Positions 53,706 through 62,536 of a stretch of DNA of 64,000 bases are shown piece by piece. The translations under genes were made by a program, and so were the position numbers. Positions within the stretch are counted from its first letter, which is position 1. Each line of letters opens with the position of its first letter. The DNA is from Chitinophaga arvensicola (GTDB lineage: Bacteria; Bacteroidota; Bacteroidia; Chitinophagales; Chitinophagaceae): assembly GCF_900110835.1 (NCBI RefSeq), contig NZ_FOJG01000001.1, forward strand, positions 1,561,022 through 1,625,021, read 5' to 3'. The notes under the pieces are model-generated. The model ran no database searches. It had not been told where the DNA came from and was given only the letters and a program-made list of their open reading frames with translations.

Positions 53706-54521
53706 TCAGGAATTTCTCAGCATGAAGTTGGTGCCGATCTCACTCGATTTTTTCTGGTACTGATAAGGGGAGAAGCCGGTGAATTCTTTGAAAGCCCGGA
53801 TATAGTGCGACTGATCCGCATAGTCGTTTTCAAAAGCAATATCGGAAAGCTTGGTATAGTTATTACTTTTTAACTGCGCCAATGAGTGCTGAAAGCGGCA
53901 TATACGCGAAAATAATTTGGGGGAGATGCCAACGCCCTGTTTGAACCGGCGCTCAAAACTTCTTTCCGTTAACTGCAACTCCTGCTGTAAGTCTTTCAAC
54001 GCAATGCTGCCCCTGGAGGCAATGATCTGCGACAATGCATACTGTGTAACAGTGTCGGTAGTTGTACTGCTTTTATTGATCTGTTGGAACAGGAAGGCGG
54101 CAATGATATCGATTTTCCCGGCTAACGACAAGGTATTCCCCAGCTTTTCTGCCAGGTGAAAATCTTTCGTTCTATCCAGTAAGCCGAGGTCTAAGCAGCT
54201 ATTGGTCAGTTCATCCGCATTTAAGCCAAAAACAGATTTCAGCGCATTGGGATAGCAACATACCCCGATGGCATACACGCCGCCGGTTAATTCAAGTGTA
54301 GTGGCTTTAGTGGTTTGCCCATACAGCAACAGATCCGGCAAAGGCTTCTTTTCCTGGTAAAAAATGCCGTCGGCCGATTGCTGGAAAATCAATCCCGGGC
54401 ATCCATCTGCTACCGGTCCGAAGATATGTGGTGTGGCAGATACACCGCCGCTCTCCAGCGTCCAGAAATAACGGACGTGGTGCTTAAGATAGGATGGCGG
54501 TGGTATTTCCTGGTATTTCAT
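53706..54521 (-). CDS. AraC-family transcriptional regulator
   Basis: This 271-residue protein has a ligand-like N-terminal region (residues 1-150, opening YLKHHVRYFWTLE, a DUF6597-type start). The C-terminal double helix-turn-helix (~155-255) includes ELQLTERSFERRFKQGVGIS and SDIAFENDYADQSHYIRAFK, the second AraC signature. It likely controls a nearby gene; the divergent SAM-hydrolase gene is 84 bases away with a dyad in its promoter, making it the best candidate. Confidence 0.9.
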   Translation of the reverse strand: MKYQEIPPPSYLKHHVRYFWTLESGGVSATPHIFGPVADGCPGLIFQQSADGIFYQEKKPLPDLLLYGQTTKATTLELTGGVYAIGVCCYPNALKSVFGLNADELTNSCLDLGLLDRTKDFHLAEKLGNTLSLAGKIDIIAAFLFQQINKSSTTTDTVTQYALSQIIASRGSIALKDLQQELQLTERSFERRFKQGVGISPKLFSRICRFQHSLAQLKSNNYTKLSDIAFENDYADQSHYIRAFKEFTGFSPYQYQKKSSEIGTNFMLRNS

Positions 54522-54555
54522 TTACTACAGATGAATTAACTTCAAGTTAAGAATT

Positions 54556-54587
54556 TTTACTGATTTCATAATAATCTACTAAATTTG
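54556..54587 (+). promoter_or_regulatory. Promoter with overlapping dyad before the SAM-hydrolase gene
   Basis: TTTA (54556-54559) and TAAATTTG (54580-54587) are 20 bases apart, close to the TTTG/TAnnTTTG consensus. The dyad TCTAC/GTAGA (54575-54579 and 54587-54591) brackets the second element, as an operator might. Confidence 0.45.
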
Positions 54588-54605
54588 TAGACTAATCGAC
54601 TCCCC

Positions 54606-55520
54606 ATGAGAATTGCATTACATCATTTTATCAGCTGCATCGCATTATTGGTTCTTACCAGCACCGGATTTGCTCAAAACAAGATTGTTGTGTTTCAATC
54701 GGATTTCGGCCTGAAAGATGGCGCCGTATCCGCCATGAAAGGCGTGGCCTCCGGCGTTTCTTTTGATCTGAAATTATATGATCTGACGCATGAAATACCT
54801 GCTTATAATATCTGGGAAGCGGCTTACCGGCTGCAACAAACCGTTCCCTACTGGCCTGCAGGCACCGTGTTTGTATCGGTAGTAGATCCCGGCGTTGGTA
54901 CCAGCCGTAAATCGGTGGTGCTCAAAACCAACAGCGGCCACTTTATTGTGACGCCCGATAATGGCACCCTTACCCTGATTGCCGCCTCTGAAGGCATCGC
55001 GGAAATACGGGAGATCAACGAAGCCGTGAACCGGCGGAAAGACTCCCAGAAATCCTATACGTTCCATGGCCGGGATGTGTATGCCTATACCGGCGCGCGA
55101 CTGGCAGCCGGTGCTATCACCTTTGACCAGGTAGGACCCGTGCTACCTGCCCAGGTAGTAAAAATTCCTTACCAGGCCCCCGCATTGGAAGGAGGAAAGC
55201 TGAAAGGCAACATTTCTATTTTAGATGTGCAGTATGGCAACGTATGGACCAACATCACGGGCGATTTACTGAACCAGCTGCATCCGCAATACGGCGATAT
55301 CCTGCATGTCACTTTCTTCCATAACGGCAAAAAGGTACACGAAACAGATGCGCCTTACAGCCAAACTTTTGGCGCCGTGGCCGAAGGAAAACCGCTCAGT
55401 TACCTCAACAGCCTGCTGCAATTATCGTTTGCACTGAACCAGGGCAACTTTGCCGCCACTTATCATATAGGCAGCGGTAGTGAGTGGAGCGTGGAAGTCA
55501 CCTTGTCTCCCAAAAAATAA
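54606..55520 (+). CDS. Exported SAM hydrolase/adenosyltransferase-fold protein (DUF62)
   Basis: The 304-residue protein is a full-length member of the SAM hydroxide adenosyltransferase/SAM-dependent halogenase family: QSDFGLKDGAVSAMKG (residues 31-46, Asp33 at the SAM-binding site), DLTHEIP (His62), SVVDPGVGTSRKS (~91-103) and VTPDNGTLTL (~115-124). The known reaction of hydrolase members is S-adenosylmethionine plus water to adenosine plus methionine. Unusually, it begins with a Sec signal peptide (residues 6-24, ending GFAQ), so it should act in the periplasm or outside. It is 10 bases upstream of a TonB-dependent receptor and must be co-transcribed with it. Confidence 0.9.
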   Translation: MRIALHHFISCIALLVLTSTGFAQNKIVVFQSDFGLKDGAVSAMKGVASGVSFDLKLYDLTHEIPAYNIWEAAYRLQQTVPYWPAGTVFVSVVDPGVGTSRKSVVLKTNSGHFIVTPDNGTLTLIAASEGIAEIREINEAVNRRKDSQKSYTFHGRDVYAYTGARLAAGAITFDQVGPVLPAQVVKIPYQAPALEGGKLKGNISILDVQYGNVWTNITGDLLNQLHPQYGDILHVTFFHNGKKVHETDAPYSQTFGAVAEGKPLSYLNSLLQLSFALNQGNFAATYHIGSGSEWSVEVTLSPKK

Positions 55521-55530
55521 ATCCCTACCG

Positions 55531-58047
55531 ATGATAAAATATCTATACCCTGCTTTTATACTTTTCCCCATCAGCATGGCCGCTACGGCGCAAGGCACCG
55601 CAGATACCATCCCGGCGCCGGCTGTACGTACCCTGAATGAAGTGGTGACCGTAGGTACCCGCAGCAGCGGGCGCACCAGGTTGAACACAGTAGCACCCGT
55701 AGATGTATTCCATCTCTCAAAAATACAGGTACTCACCCCGCAGAACGACCTGAATCAGATCCTGCAATATATTTCCCCGTCGTTCAACTCCAACCGGCAG
55801 TCATCTTCCGACGGCAGCGAACATATAGATCCGGCCAGTATCCGGGGCCTCGGACCTGATCAGCTATTGGTGCTGATCAACGGAAAACGCCGTCATACTA
55901 CATCGCTGGTAAATAACCAGGGAACGGTAGGCAACGGTTCCGTAGGCACCGACCTGAATGCGATTCCCGCAGCAGCGATCGAGCGCATTGAAGTGCTGCG
56001 CGACGGCGCCTCTGCACAATACGGCTCCGACGCCATTGCAGGGGTGATCAACATTGTACTGAAACAAAACACGCATCAGCTTTTTGCAGCGTTAACAGGT
56101 GGGGTGACTTCCCGTGGCGATGGTGGCCTCGGACAATTGAGTCTTAATTATGGCGCCGGTCTGGGTAAACAGGGCGGTTATATCAATATCACCGGAGAGG
56201 CTTACCAACGAGGAAAAACCACCCGTGCGCAAAACAATAACCTGATCATTTTTGACCAGTCGGCCCTCAATAACTTCTTCGCCTACGACTTCACCGATGA
56301 TCCGGCGGCTTCCCGGAAGTACGACGACGATATGCTGAAACAGAAAGGATTGAAAAGAGATGATTTCAACTTTCAGATAGGTGATGCACAGATAAAAAAC
56401 GGCGGCGTCTTTTATAATTTATCACTTCCCTTCGGCAATGGGAAAAGCGAATTCTATTCATTTGGCGGTTACAGCTACCGGCAAGGCGAAGGCTTTGGCT
56501 TCCGCCGGTTACCCAGCGACCCTACCGTAAATGTATATACGATTTATCCGGATGGTTTTCAGCCAACCACGGATTCCCGGATCCATGACCGCTCCATTGC
56601 AGTAGGTGTGAAACATAAACTGGGCGAATGGCAGGCAGATCTGAGTAATACCCTGGGGGATAACCGCTTCGATTATAAAGTAGATCATACGGTGAATGCT
56701 TCCCTGGAAAGCGCCTCCCCTACCAGCTTTAAAGCCGGTGGGCATGAATTTTTGCAAAACACCACCAACCTGGATTTCAGCCGTCGTTTTGCAAATGTGG
56801 CTGCAGGTCTGAACCTGGCCTTTGGTGCGGAATTTCGGGTCGATGATTATCGCATCCGTAGCGGCGAAGAGGCTTCCTGGAAAAATTATGCATTGGTAGT
56901 GGGAAATGATGGCACCGTGACAAATCCATCCGGACTGGCTGGTGGATCGCAGTCTTTTACCGGCTTCTCTCCTGATAATGCCATCCATAAAAACAGGAAT
57001 AACACGGGTATTTATGTAGATGGGGAACTGGATATTACTTCCCGGTGGTTGATCAGCGCGGCATCGCGACTGGAACACTACAGTGATTTTGGTACCGCAT
57101 TAAGTGGCAAGTTTGCTACCCGGTATAAAATTTCAGAGGTGTTCAATGTACGCGGCGCTATCAGTAATGGCTTCCGTGCGCCCTCATTGCATCAGCAATA
57201 CTTTAGTTACGTGAGTACCGATATCCTGCCGGATAACACCCTCGGACAGTCAGGATTTTTTACCAACCAGAGTGCGGTGGCAAAGGCATTGGGCATTCCT
57301 AAACTGAAACAGGAAACCTCTGTGAACTATAGCCTTGGCTTTACTGCGCAGGCGGCCCGTAATTTCAGTATTTCGGTAGATGGTTATCTTACGCAGATCA
57401 AAAACAGGATCGTATTAACCGGCAGCTTCGGCTTTGATGCCAACGGCAATCCGGTGGAAGCGATACAGAAGATCATCAACCCGCTGGGCGCCAGCTCCGC
57501 AAGGTTCTTCAGTAACGGCATCGATACCCGTACAGCGGGTATTGATGTGGTAGCGGATTACAACCTGCGTTCCGGTCCGCATGGCTTTAATGCGTCGCTG
57601 GGCTTTAATTACAACAAGAATACCATCACGGGTGATTTACATATCCCGGCCGGTTTAAAAGGACAGGAACAGATCTTCTTTTCGCCAAACGACAGCATCC
57701 TGATTACAGAAGGTACACCACGGGTGAAAGCGAATCTGTCGCTTACCTATAGCTATAAGAAATTTAGTGTGCTGTTGCGGAATGTGTATTTCGGAGAAGT
57801 ATCCCGCAATAGTTTCCCTTTTGGAGAAGTGCAGGTGCATAAGGGGAAAGTGGTAACGGATCTGTCTTTCAGCTACAATTTGCAGCCCTTTACATTTACC
57901 GTGGGTGCTAACAATATCCTGGATGTATTCCCGGATGAACAGGTTTATGGTAACAGTTATTTTGGTGTGTTTAAGTATGCATCTGTGCAGATGGGCACAT
58001 TGGGCTCATTTTATTTTGCACGGGTAGCCGTGAATATCAATCATTAG
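55531..58047 (+). CDS. TonB-dependent receptor linked to the SAM hydrolase
   Basis: The start at 55531 (MIKYLYPAFILFPISMAATA) gives a proper signal peptide and 838 residues. The plug contains LNEVVTVGTRSSGRTRLNTV, VLTPQNDLNQILQYISPSFN, IRGLGPDQLLVLINGKRRHT and IEVLRDGASAQYGSDAIAGV. The barrel runs to YFARVAVNINH. There is no carboxypeptidase-like or STN domain. It resembles receptors for small organic ligands rather than glycans. The link with an exported SAM hydrolase suggests uptake of SAM-derived or nucleoside-like compounds, which is inferred. Confidence 0.92.
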   Translation: MIKYLYPAFILFPISMAATAQGTADTIPAPAVRTLNEVVTVGTRSSGRTRLNTVAPVDVFHLSKIQVLTPQNDLNQILQYISPSFNSNRQSSSDGSEHIDPASIRGLGPDQLLVLINGKRRHTTSLVNNQGTVGNGSVGTDLNAIPAAAIERIEVLRDGASAQYGSDAIAGVINIVLKQNTHQLFAALTGGVTSRGDGGLGQLSLNYGAGLGKQGGYINITGEAYQRGKTTRAQNNNLIIFDQSALNNFFAYDFTDDPAASRKYDDDMLKQKGLKRDDFNFQIGDAQIKNGGVFYNLSLPFGNGKSEFYSFGGYSYRQGEGFGFRRLPSDPTVNVYTIYPDGFQPTTDSRIHDRSIAVGVKHKLGEWQADLSNTLGDNRFDYKVDHTVNASLESASPTSFKAGGHEFLQNTTNLDFSRRFANVAAGLNLAFGAEFRVDDYRIRSGEEASWKNYALVVGNDGTVTNPSGLAGGSQSFTGFSPDNAIHKNRNNTGIYVDGELDITSRWLISAASRLEHYSDFGTALSGKFATRYKISEVFNVRGAISNGFRAPSLHQQYFSYVSTDILPDNTLGQSGFFTNQSAVAKALGIPKLKQETSVNYSLGFTAQAARNFSISVDGYLTQIKNRIVLTGSFGFDANGNPVEAIQKIINPLGASSARFFSNGIDTRTAGIDVVADYNLRSGPHGFNASLGFNYNKNTITGDLHIPAGLKGQEQIFFSPNDSILITEGTPRVKANLSLTYSYKKFSVLLRNVYFGEVSRNSFPFGEVQVHKGKVVTDLSFSYNLQPFTFTVGANNILDVFPDEQVYGNSYFGVFKYASVQMGTLGSFYFARVAVNINH

Positions 58048-58702
58048 ATTTTCCGGTATAAAAAAGATACAATAAAGTAATGCCATAAATGTCAGCGCGG
58101 CGCCGGGTGAAGCTCTTCATGTAAGAACCCTTCAACTCTATGGCGCCGTTCTTCTTTTTGCCCAACCCGATCCTGATACCCGCATTCGCCATGGGTCCTA
58201 CTGAGTGTTGCATGGTAGAATCTATAAAGGTATTATTTCGTGGGTCCTTATGCGTTACATTCACCGGTCCGTAGTGATAACCAAGTCCTCCACCGGCAAA
58301 GAACCCCATACTGTTTTTAGCCGCCCCGGTAGAAAAGGCGCCGAAGTTGAATTGTATCACCAACGGAATATCCACCATGGCGCGCGCCTTTGTAAAAGGG
58401 CCTTCTTCATCTTCATCCGTGGCGTAATAGATCATATTGCCATCCAGATCATAATACCAATCTGTTTTTTTGCCCGGACTGTGCCCTGATCCGCCAAAGG
58501 AAAATGGAATGCCCAGTGAAAGTGACATGTTTTCCCTCTCCACCACATTGTAGCGGATGGAATACGTAAGCCCTACGCTGGTTACACTTTTGGAAGAAGT
58601 ACGGTCTATAAAAACAGGGAATCCCAGCGAATGGAAGAAGCGTTGTGGAAATGCATGGAGTCCAACCATACAGGCAATTGCTAACAGAACAATTTTTTTC
58701 AT
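58037..58702 (-). CDS. Predicted outer-membrane beta-barrel protein
   Basis: The 221-residue protein has a signal peptide ending at AFPQ (residue ~19) and a pattern of alternating strands (SVTSVGLTYSIRYNVVEREN, FFAGGGLGYHYGPVNVT, NAGIRIGLGKKKNGAIELKG) ending in an aromatic strand. This suits an 8- to 10-stranded OmpA/OmpW-like barrel. It is convergent with the receptor and overlaps its end by 11 bases. Function unknown. Confidence 0.75.
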   Translation of the reverse strand: MKKIVLLAIACMVGLHAFPQRFFHSLGFPVFIDRTSSKSVTSVGLTYSIRYNVVERENMSLSLGIPFSFGGSGHSPGKKTDWYYDLDGNMIYYATDEDEEGPFTKARAMVDIPLVIQFNFGAFSTGAAKNSMGFFAGGGLGYHYGPVNVTHKDPRNNTFIDSTMQHSVGPMANAGIRIGLGKKKNGAIELKGSYMKSFTRRRADIYGITLLYLFYTGKSND

Positions 58703-58882
58703 ACAGCGGTGGCGGGATTAAAGGTGGTGACATAAAGGTAAAGTAAAAAGCTATTGAAACAGCGCAGTGCTTTGATCGCTTTTTGCCTTCTTATCTTGTG
58801 CTGTCGTAATAGGGTGGTTTACTCCCTGCAACTGGTTGGCAGCGGGTTTTATCAGCTACAATAACGTTACTTCCTCTCAGCA

Positions 58883-59551
58883 TTACACCCCTAATATTTT
58901 GAACAGGGAATCCTTGTAATGATTCCCGATAGGGATATCCTGCTGGCCGATGTAGATGCAATTACCTTGTATGTGTGAAATCTTGTTTTTGTGGATCATA
59001 AACGACCGGTGTACGCGGAGAAAGAGCGCCGGTGGCAGCGTGGCTTCCAGTTGGGAAAAGGAGATGTTGGAAACAATCACCTGTTGGGAAGTAACTACCC
59101 TGGTATAGTTGCCCCGGGCTTCCGCATACAGGATATCATCGTATTGCACCTGGTATATTTTCCCGGCAGCTTTCAGGAAGATATGTTGTCCGGCGGATTG
59201 TATTTTCTGCCTGGCTTTATCTACCGCTACTATAAACCGTTCCAGTGAAAATGGTTTTACCAGGTAGTCGCAGGCGGCCAGGTCAAAGGCATCCGTGGCG
59301 TATTCCTTATACGCAGTGGTGAATATGACGGCGGGTACTTCTTTCAATGTTCTCAAAAAACTGATGCCATTCAGCACCGGCATATTGATATCTAAGAACA
59401 ACAGTTGTACGGGAATGGTTTCCAATATACTTTTCGCTTCCAGTGCGTCGCCGCAGCTTCCTGCTATATGTAAAAAAGGAAGATGACTGCAATAGGCTGC
59501 TACTATTTCCCGCGCAATGGGTGCATCATCGATGATCAGGCAGTTTATCAT
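58883..59551 (-). CDS. LytTR-family response regulator
   Basis: This 222-residue protein has a receiver domain (residues 1-120) with the acidic pair Asp8/Asp9, phospho-acceptor Asp54 in LFLDINMP and Lys99 in DYLVKPF. A LytTR DNA-binding domain follows (~125-220): DDILYAEARGNYTRVVTS, then LRVHRSFMIHKNKISHIQGN. It is co-transcribed with the histidine kinase, whose stop shares one base with this start (TAATG). The LytS/LytR arrangement is complete. Target genes are unknown. Confidence 0.95.
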   Translation of the reverse strand: MINCLIIDDAPIAREIVAAYCSHLPFLHIAGSCGDALEAKSILETIPVQLLFLDINMPVLNGISFLRTLKEVPAVIFTTAYKEYATDAFDLAACDYLVKPFSLERFIVAVDKARQKIQSAGQHIFLKAAGKIYQVQYDDILYAEARGNYTRVVTSQQVIVSNISFSQLEATLPPALFLRVHRSFMIHKNKISHIQGNCIYIGQQDIPIGNHYKDSLFKILGV

Positions 59552-60618
59552 TACTGTGGCGTATTAAGTGTTAAGGTGGCAGTATAATTACCATCAGTGA
59601 TGGTCGTGTGATATTCATAGCCGTTGTTATACAGCAACTCCATGCGTTTGAGTGTGTTGGCCAGTCCTACGCCGCCATTTTTACCAGGCATGGACGCTTC
59701 TTTTTCCCCGAAGGAATTTTTAACAGTAAAGCATATACGTTTATTGGTGATGCTTAAACGGATATCTATGTATATGTTTTTGGCTGTGGTATTAACGGCA
59801 TGCTTAAAGGCGTTTTCCACGAATACAATTAACAGCATAGGGGCTATTTTGATGTGGGTATCTGTAACGGGCGCTATGCTGGTATGCAGCACTAATCTGC
59901 TGCCAATATTGGTTCTGGCCAGTTCAATATAGTTATCGATATAGGCGAGTTCGGCTGTAAGCGGTACAAAGGTTTGTTTGGCGTCATATACGGAATAACG
60001 TAACAGGTCCGATAATTTGAGGATCATTTCGGGCATGCGTTCGTGCTTTGTCAGCGACAGTCCGTAGAGATTATTTAATGTGTTAAAAAGGAAATGGGGA
60101 CTTAGCTGTGATAGCAACAGATCAAGTTCACTTTTTTGTTGTGTAGCAGTGGCATATTGTTCCCGGAGGGTATGCCGGAGTAGTTTCAGGAATACGCCCA
60201 TGCAAAAGCCGATGAAGATTACCGGGGCAATAGCTATCATCGTCAGTACCCTGGATCCCTGGTAGCGGATATGATATACAAGATCGAAAACGGTACCATG
60301 AGCAATCGTAATAATGCTCCAGCAGAGTAAAAAAGAAAGGGTAAAGAATATCGGCTTTCCTGTCAGCAGATATTTTCCACACAAATACCTGCCGAAGTAA
60401 ATAAAGAACAGAAAATGAAGTACAGTGAAGTACCAGAACTGCGCGTCTCCTCCACGTGGGTTGCCGGTATAAAAAACGATGGCGATAAAGCCACAGATCC
60501 AGAAGCCGGCGAGGAAGAGCAGATGCAGTGCTTTGTTTTGACTGGTAAGCGCTGCCAGCAGGCGGTTGCCAGGAATAATGTCTCCTGTTGCGATGAAGGT
60601 GGCGGATGTATTTTTCAT
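59551..60618 (-). CDS. LytS-like sensor histidine kinase (His_kinase family)
   Basis: The start at 60618 (MKNTSATFIATGDIIPG) gives 355 residues. Four membrane helices lie in the first ~150 residues (LHLLFLAGFWICGFIAIVFY and others), forming a sensor without a large external loop. The kinase part begins LLLSQLSPHFLFNTLNNLYG, with His in the PF06580-type phosphorylation box. VFVENAFKHAVNTTAKN is the N box and NGGVGLANTLKRME the G box. It should phosphorylate the LytTR regulator encoded just downstream. The stimulus is unknown. Confidence 0.93.
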   Translation of the reverse strand: MKNTSATFIATGDIIPGNRLLAALTSQNKALHLLFLAGFWICGFIAIVFYTGNPRGGDAQFWYFTVLHFLFFIYFGRYLCGKYLLTGKPIFFTLSFLLCWSIITIAHGTVFDLVYHIRYQGSRVLTMIAIAPVIFIGFCMGVFLKLLRHTLREQYATATQQKSELDLLLSQLSPHFLFNTLNNLYGLSLTKHERMPEMILKLSDLLRYSVYDAKQTFVPLTAELAYIDNYIELARTNIGSRLVLHTSIAPVTDTHIKIAPMLLIVFVENAFKHAVNTTAKNIYIDIRLSITNKRICFTVKNSFGEKEASMPGKNGGVGLANTLKRMELLYNNGYEYHTTITDGNYTATLTLNTPQ

Positions 60619-60713
60619 GTTTCGAATGTCACAAACTATCCGCAACAAGGTAAATCAATAGGATGTATATTCCATTTATCTGGATGGAAAGGTGTTTTGA
60701 AGGGACAAAATAA

Positions 60714-61253
60714 TCAGCGACTCAGCTCCTCTACTGTTTGGCGGATATGTTTTATCCGGCCACGCCAGATCTTCCAGTTGGCATATACCTGCATTGCCAT
60801 AATGAGTGCCAGTGCGAACAGCGTAGCATATTTAGACCCGTTCCATTGAATGCCGGCCAGCAGGAAAGTCATGACGCCTGCAAATCCCAGTACTTTTGTG
60901 CAGATGGCCCATGCTGCGTATATCCTGATTGCCCGCAGTTTTTGCCGCATATGATCCAGTAAATTATTTTCCTCTCCGGGATGGGTGGCCATTCTATAGC
61001 CGATAACGTTATTGGCCAGCATGCAGGCTACGGAAAATACCAGCAGGGCATTGAGATAGAAAGGCTTTTTGTCGCCGTCGAAAAAGTCATAGTATACCAA
61101 CAGAAAGGCTACATAACCGATGGCTTCAATGATCATTTGCGTCCGGATTCTTTTTAGTACCGGTGAAGTGTGTTTTCGGATGATGCCCTGCAGGTCGGTA
61201 ATGGTCCGGTGGGGGGCGGGAGTAGCGTCCCAGGCTGCTTTTAAAGGATCCAT
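60714..61253 (-). CDS. Membrane protein paired with an ECF sigma factor
   Basis: The 179-residue protein has a ~40-residue cytoplasmic N-terminus, then four membrane helices (IIEAIGYVAFLLVYYDFF, ALLVFSVACMLANNVIGYRM, IYAAWAICTKVLGFAGVMTF, YATLFALALIMAMQVYANWK). It begins 4 bases after the stop of the ECF sigma gene, which suggests that it regulates that sigma factor like a membrane anti-sigma. No known anti-sigma motif is recognised, so this is inference from position. Confidence 0.72.
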   Translation of the reverse strand: MDPLKAAWDATPAPHRTITDLQGIIRKHTSPVLKRIRTQMIIEAIGYVAFLLVYYDFFDGDKKPFYLNALLVFSVACMLANNVIGYRMATHPGEENNLLDHMRQKLRAIRIYAAWAICTKVLGFAGVMTFLLAGIQWNGSKYATLFALALIMAMQVYANWKIWRGRIKHIRQTVEELSR

Positions 61254-61257
61254 GTGG

Positions 61258-61731
61258 TTATAATTTTAGCATGTTTTTGATCTTGCTTTTAATCCGGTTG
61301 AGTTTAACGCCTACATAGTTTTCATCGATACCGGTGATCTCTGCAATTTCCTGGTAGCTCATATCTTCGAGGTACAGGGCGATGATGGCCTTTTCTGCAT
61401 CGTTGAGCCGTTTCAGTGCGGCAAACAGTTGATCCTGTTGCGGACTGGTGCCGCCGTGGCTACCTGTGGGTAGTTCCGGTAACTGGTCGGTATAGGTAAT
61501 GTGTGGCTTCTTCCGGCGGAAGTCTGCCAGTGCGGTATTCAGTGCAATCCGGTATATCCAGGTGCTGATCCTGGCATGGCCCTGAAAGGAGGAATAGGAC
61601 TTCCATAACTGGTAGATCATTTCCTGGAAAAGGTCTTCCCTGTCTTCCCGGGTATCGCGGTACAGGCGGCACAACTTATGCAGGATGCCCTGGTGCTGCT
61701 GTATTGTATCGAGAAATGCGGGTTGGTCCAT
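61258..61731 (-). CDS. ECF sigma factor
   Basis: The start at 61731 (MDQPAFLDTIQQHQGILHKL) gives 157 residues. Region 2 (DTREDREDLFQEMIYQLWKS, ARISTWIYRIALNTALADFR) and region 4 (LNDAEKAIIALYLEDMSYQE, IAEITGIDENYVGVKLNRIK) are present. It is the first gene of a two-gene unit with the membrane protein. It is not FecI-like in neighbourhood, as no SusC/FecR is adjacent. It is divergent from the SUKH gene. Confidence 0.93.
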   Translation of the reverse strand: MDQPAFLDTIQQHQGILHKLCRLYRDTREDREDLFQEMIYQLWKSYSSFQGHARISTWIYRIALNTALADFRRKKPHITYTDQLPELPTGSHGGTSPQQDQLFAALKRLNDAEKAIIALYLEDMSYQEIAEITGIDENYVGVKLNRIKSKIKNMLKL

Positions 61732-61861
61732 GAAAGGGTATTTATCAGGGTTAGTTGTAATCGGAGGCAAAAACTTACAGGCAGGCAGAAATATTTTTGT
61801 GCCGGTAGCGGAAGATAGTGATCATCCGGATATCAACTTTCCTTTGTATGTTTGTTTTATC

Positions 61862-62536
61862 ATGCACTATCTACAAATCATCCACAAATTATACAACTTA
61901 CCGGAAGATGTCAATCACGGTTATGACGAAGCTGAAATTGCCCTGTTGGAGCGCCGTTTACAGGTACAATTACCTGCGTCGCTGCGCCAGTATTATCTTT
62001 CAGTAGGTAAGAATAAAATGGTGAACGACAGTTTTAACCGGTTAACCTCTCTGGGGGAAATTGGTTTTTCGGAAGATGATCACCTGGTTTTTTATGAGGA
62101 GAATCAGGCAGTGGTGTTATGGGGTATTGCGAAAGCAGACCTGCCGGCTCCCAATCCGCCGGTGTATGGCACTTACGATAGTGCACGCCAGGAATGGTTT
62201 ATGGATGCTGATACCACGGAACATTTTTTATTGTCGATGGCCTGGTGGAACGGCGCCCTGGGCGGACTTACCCATACCGCTTTTACGGACCTGGAAGAAG
62301 ACCTGACCCCGGAGCGCATCGCTGCTGTTACCGCCAACTGGCAGGAGCAACCGGGTGTATCCAACCAATTGTTGCGATTCTTTACCAACGATTTTGAAGA
62401 TATCCTGGTGTTTTCCACGGAGCAAAACGGGCAGGTAAATGGCGTATATGCAGGCACCAACCGCCAGGAAAAATATAAAGCTATGCTGCATACACTGCAG
62501 ATGGAATGGTGCTATCGTTCAGACCGGGACGAATAA
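61862..62536 (+). CDS. SMI1/KNR4 (SUKH-1) family protein
   Basis: The start at 61862 (MHYLQIIHKLYNLPEDVNHG) is favoured because a TATGTTTG element lies at 61847-61854. The 224-residue protein has the SUKH core (EAEIALLERRLQVQLPASLR, QYYLSVGKNK, LGEIGFSEDDHLVFYEENQA). SUKH proteins are frequent immunity proteins against polymorphic toxins, but stand-alone members of other function exist. No toxin gene is next to it. Divergent from the sigma factor and convergent with the DUF4184 gene (25-base overlap). Confidence 0.82.
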   Translation: MHYLQIIHKLYNLPEDVNHGYDEAEIALLERRLQVQLPASLRQYYLSVGKNKMVNDSFNRLTSLGEIGFSEDDHLVFYEENQAVVLWGIAKADLPAPNPPVYGTYDSARQEWFMDADTTEHFLLSMAWWNGALGGLTHTAFTDLEEDLTPERIAAVTANWQEQPGVSNQLLRFFTNDFEDILVFSTEQNGQVNGVYAGTNRQEKYKAMLHTLQMEWCYRSDRDE

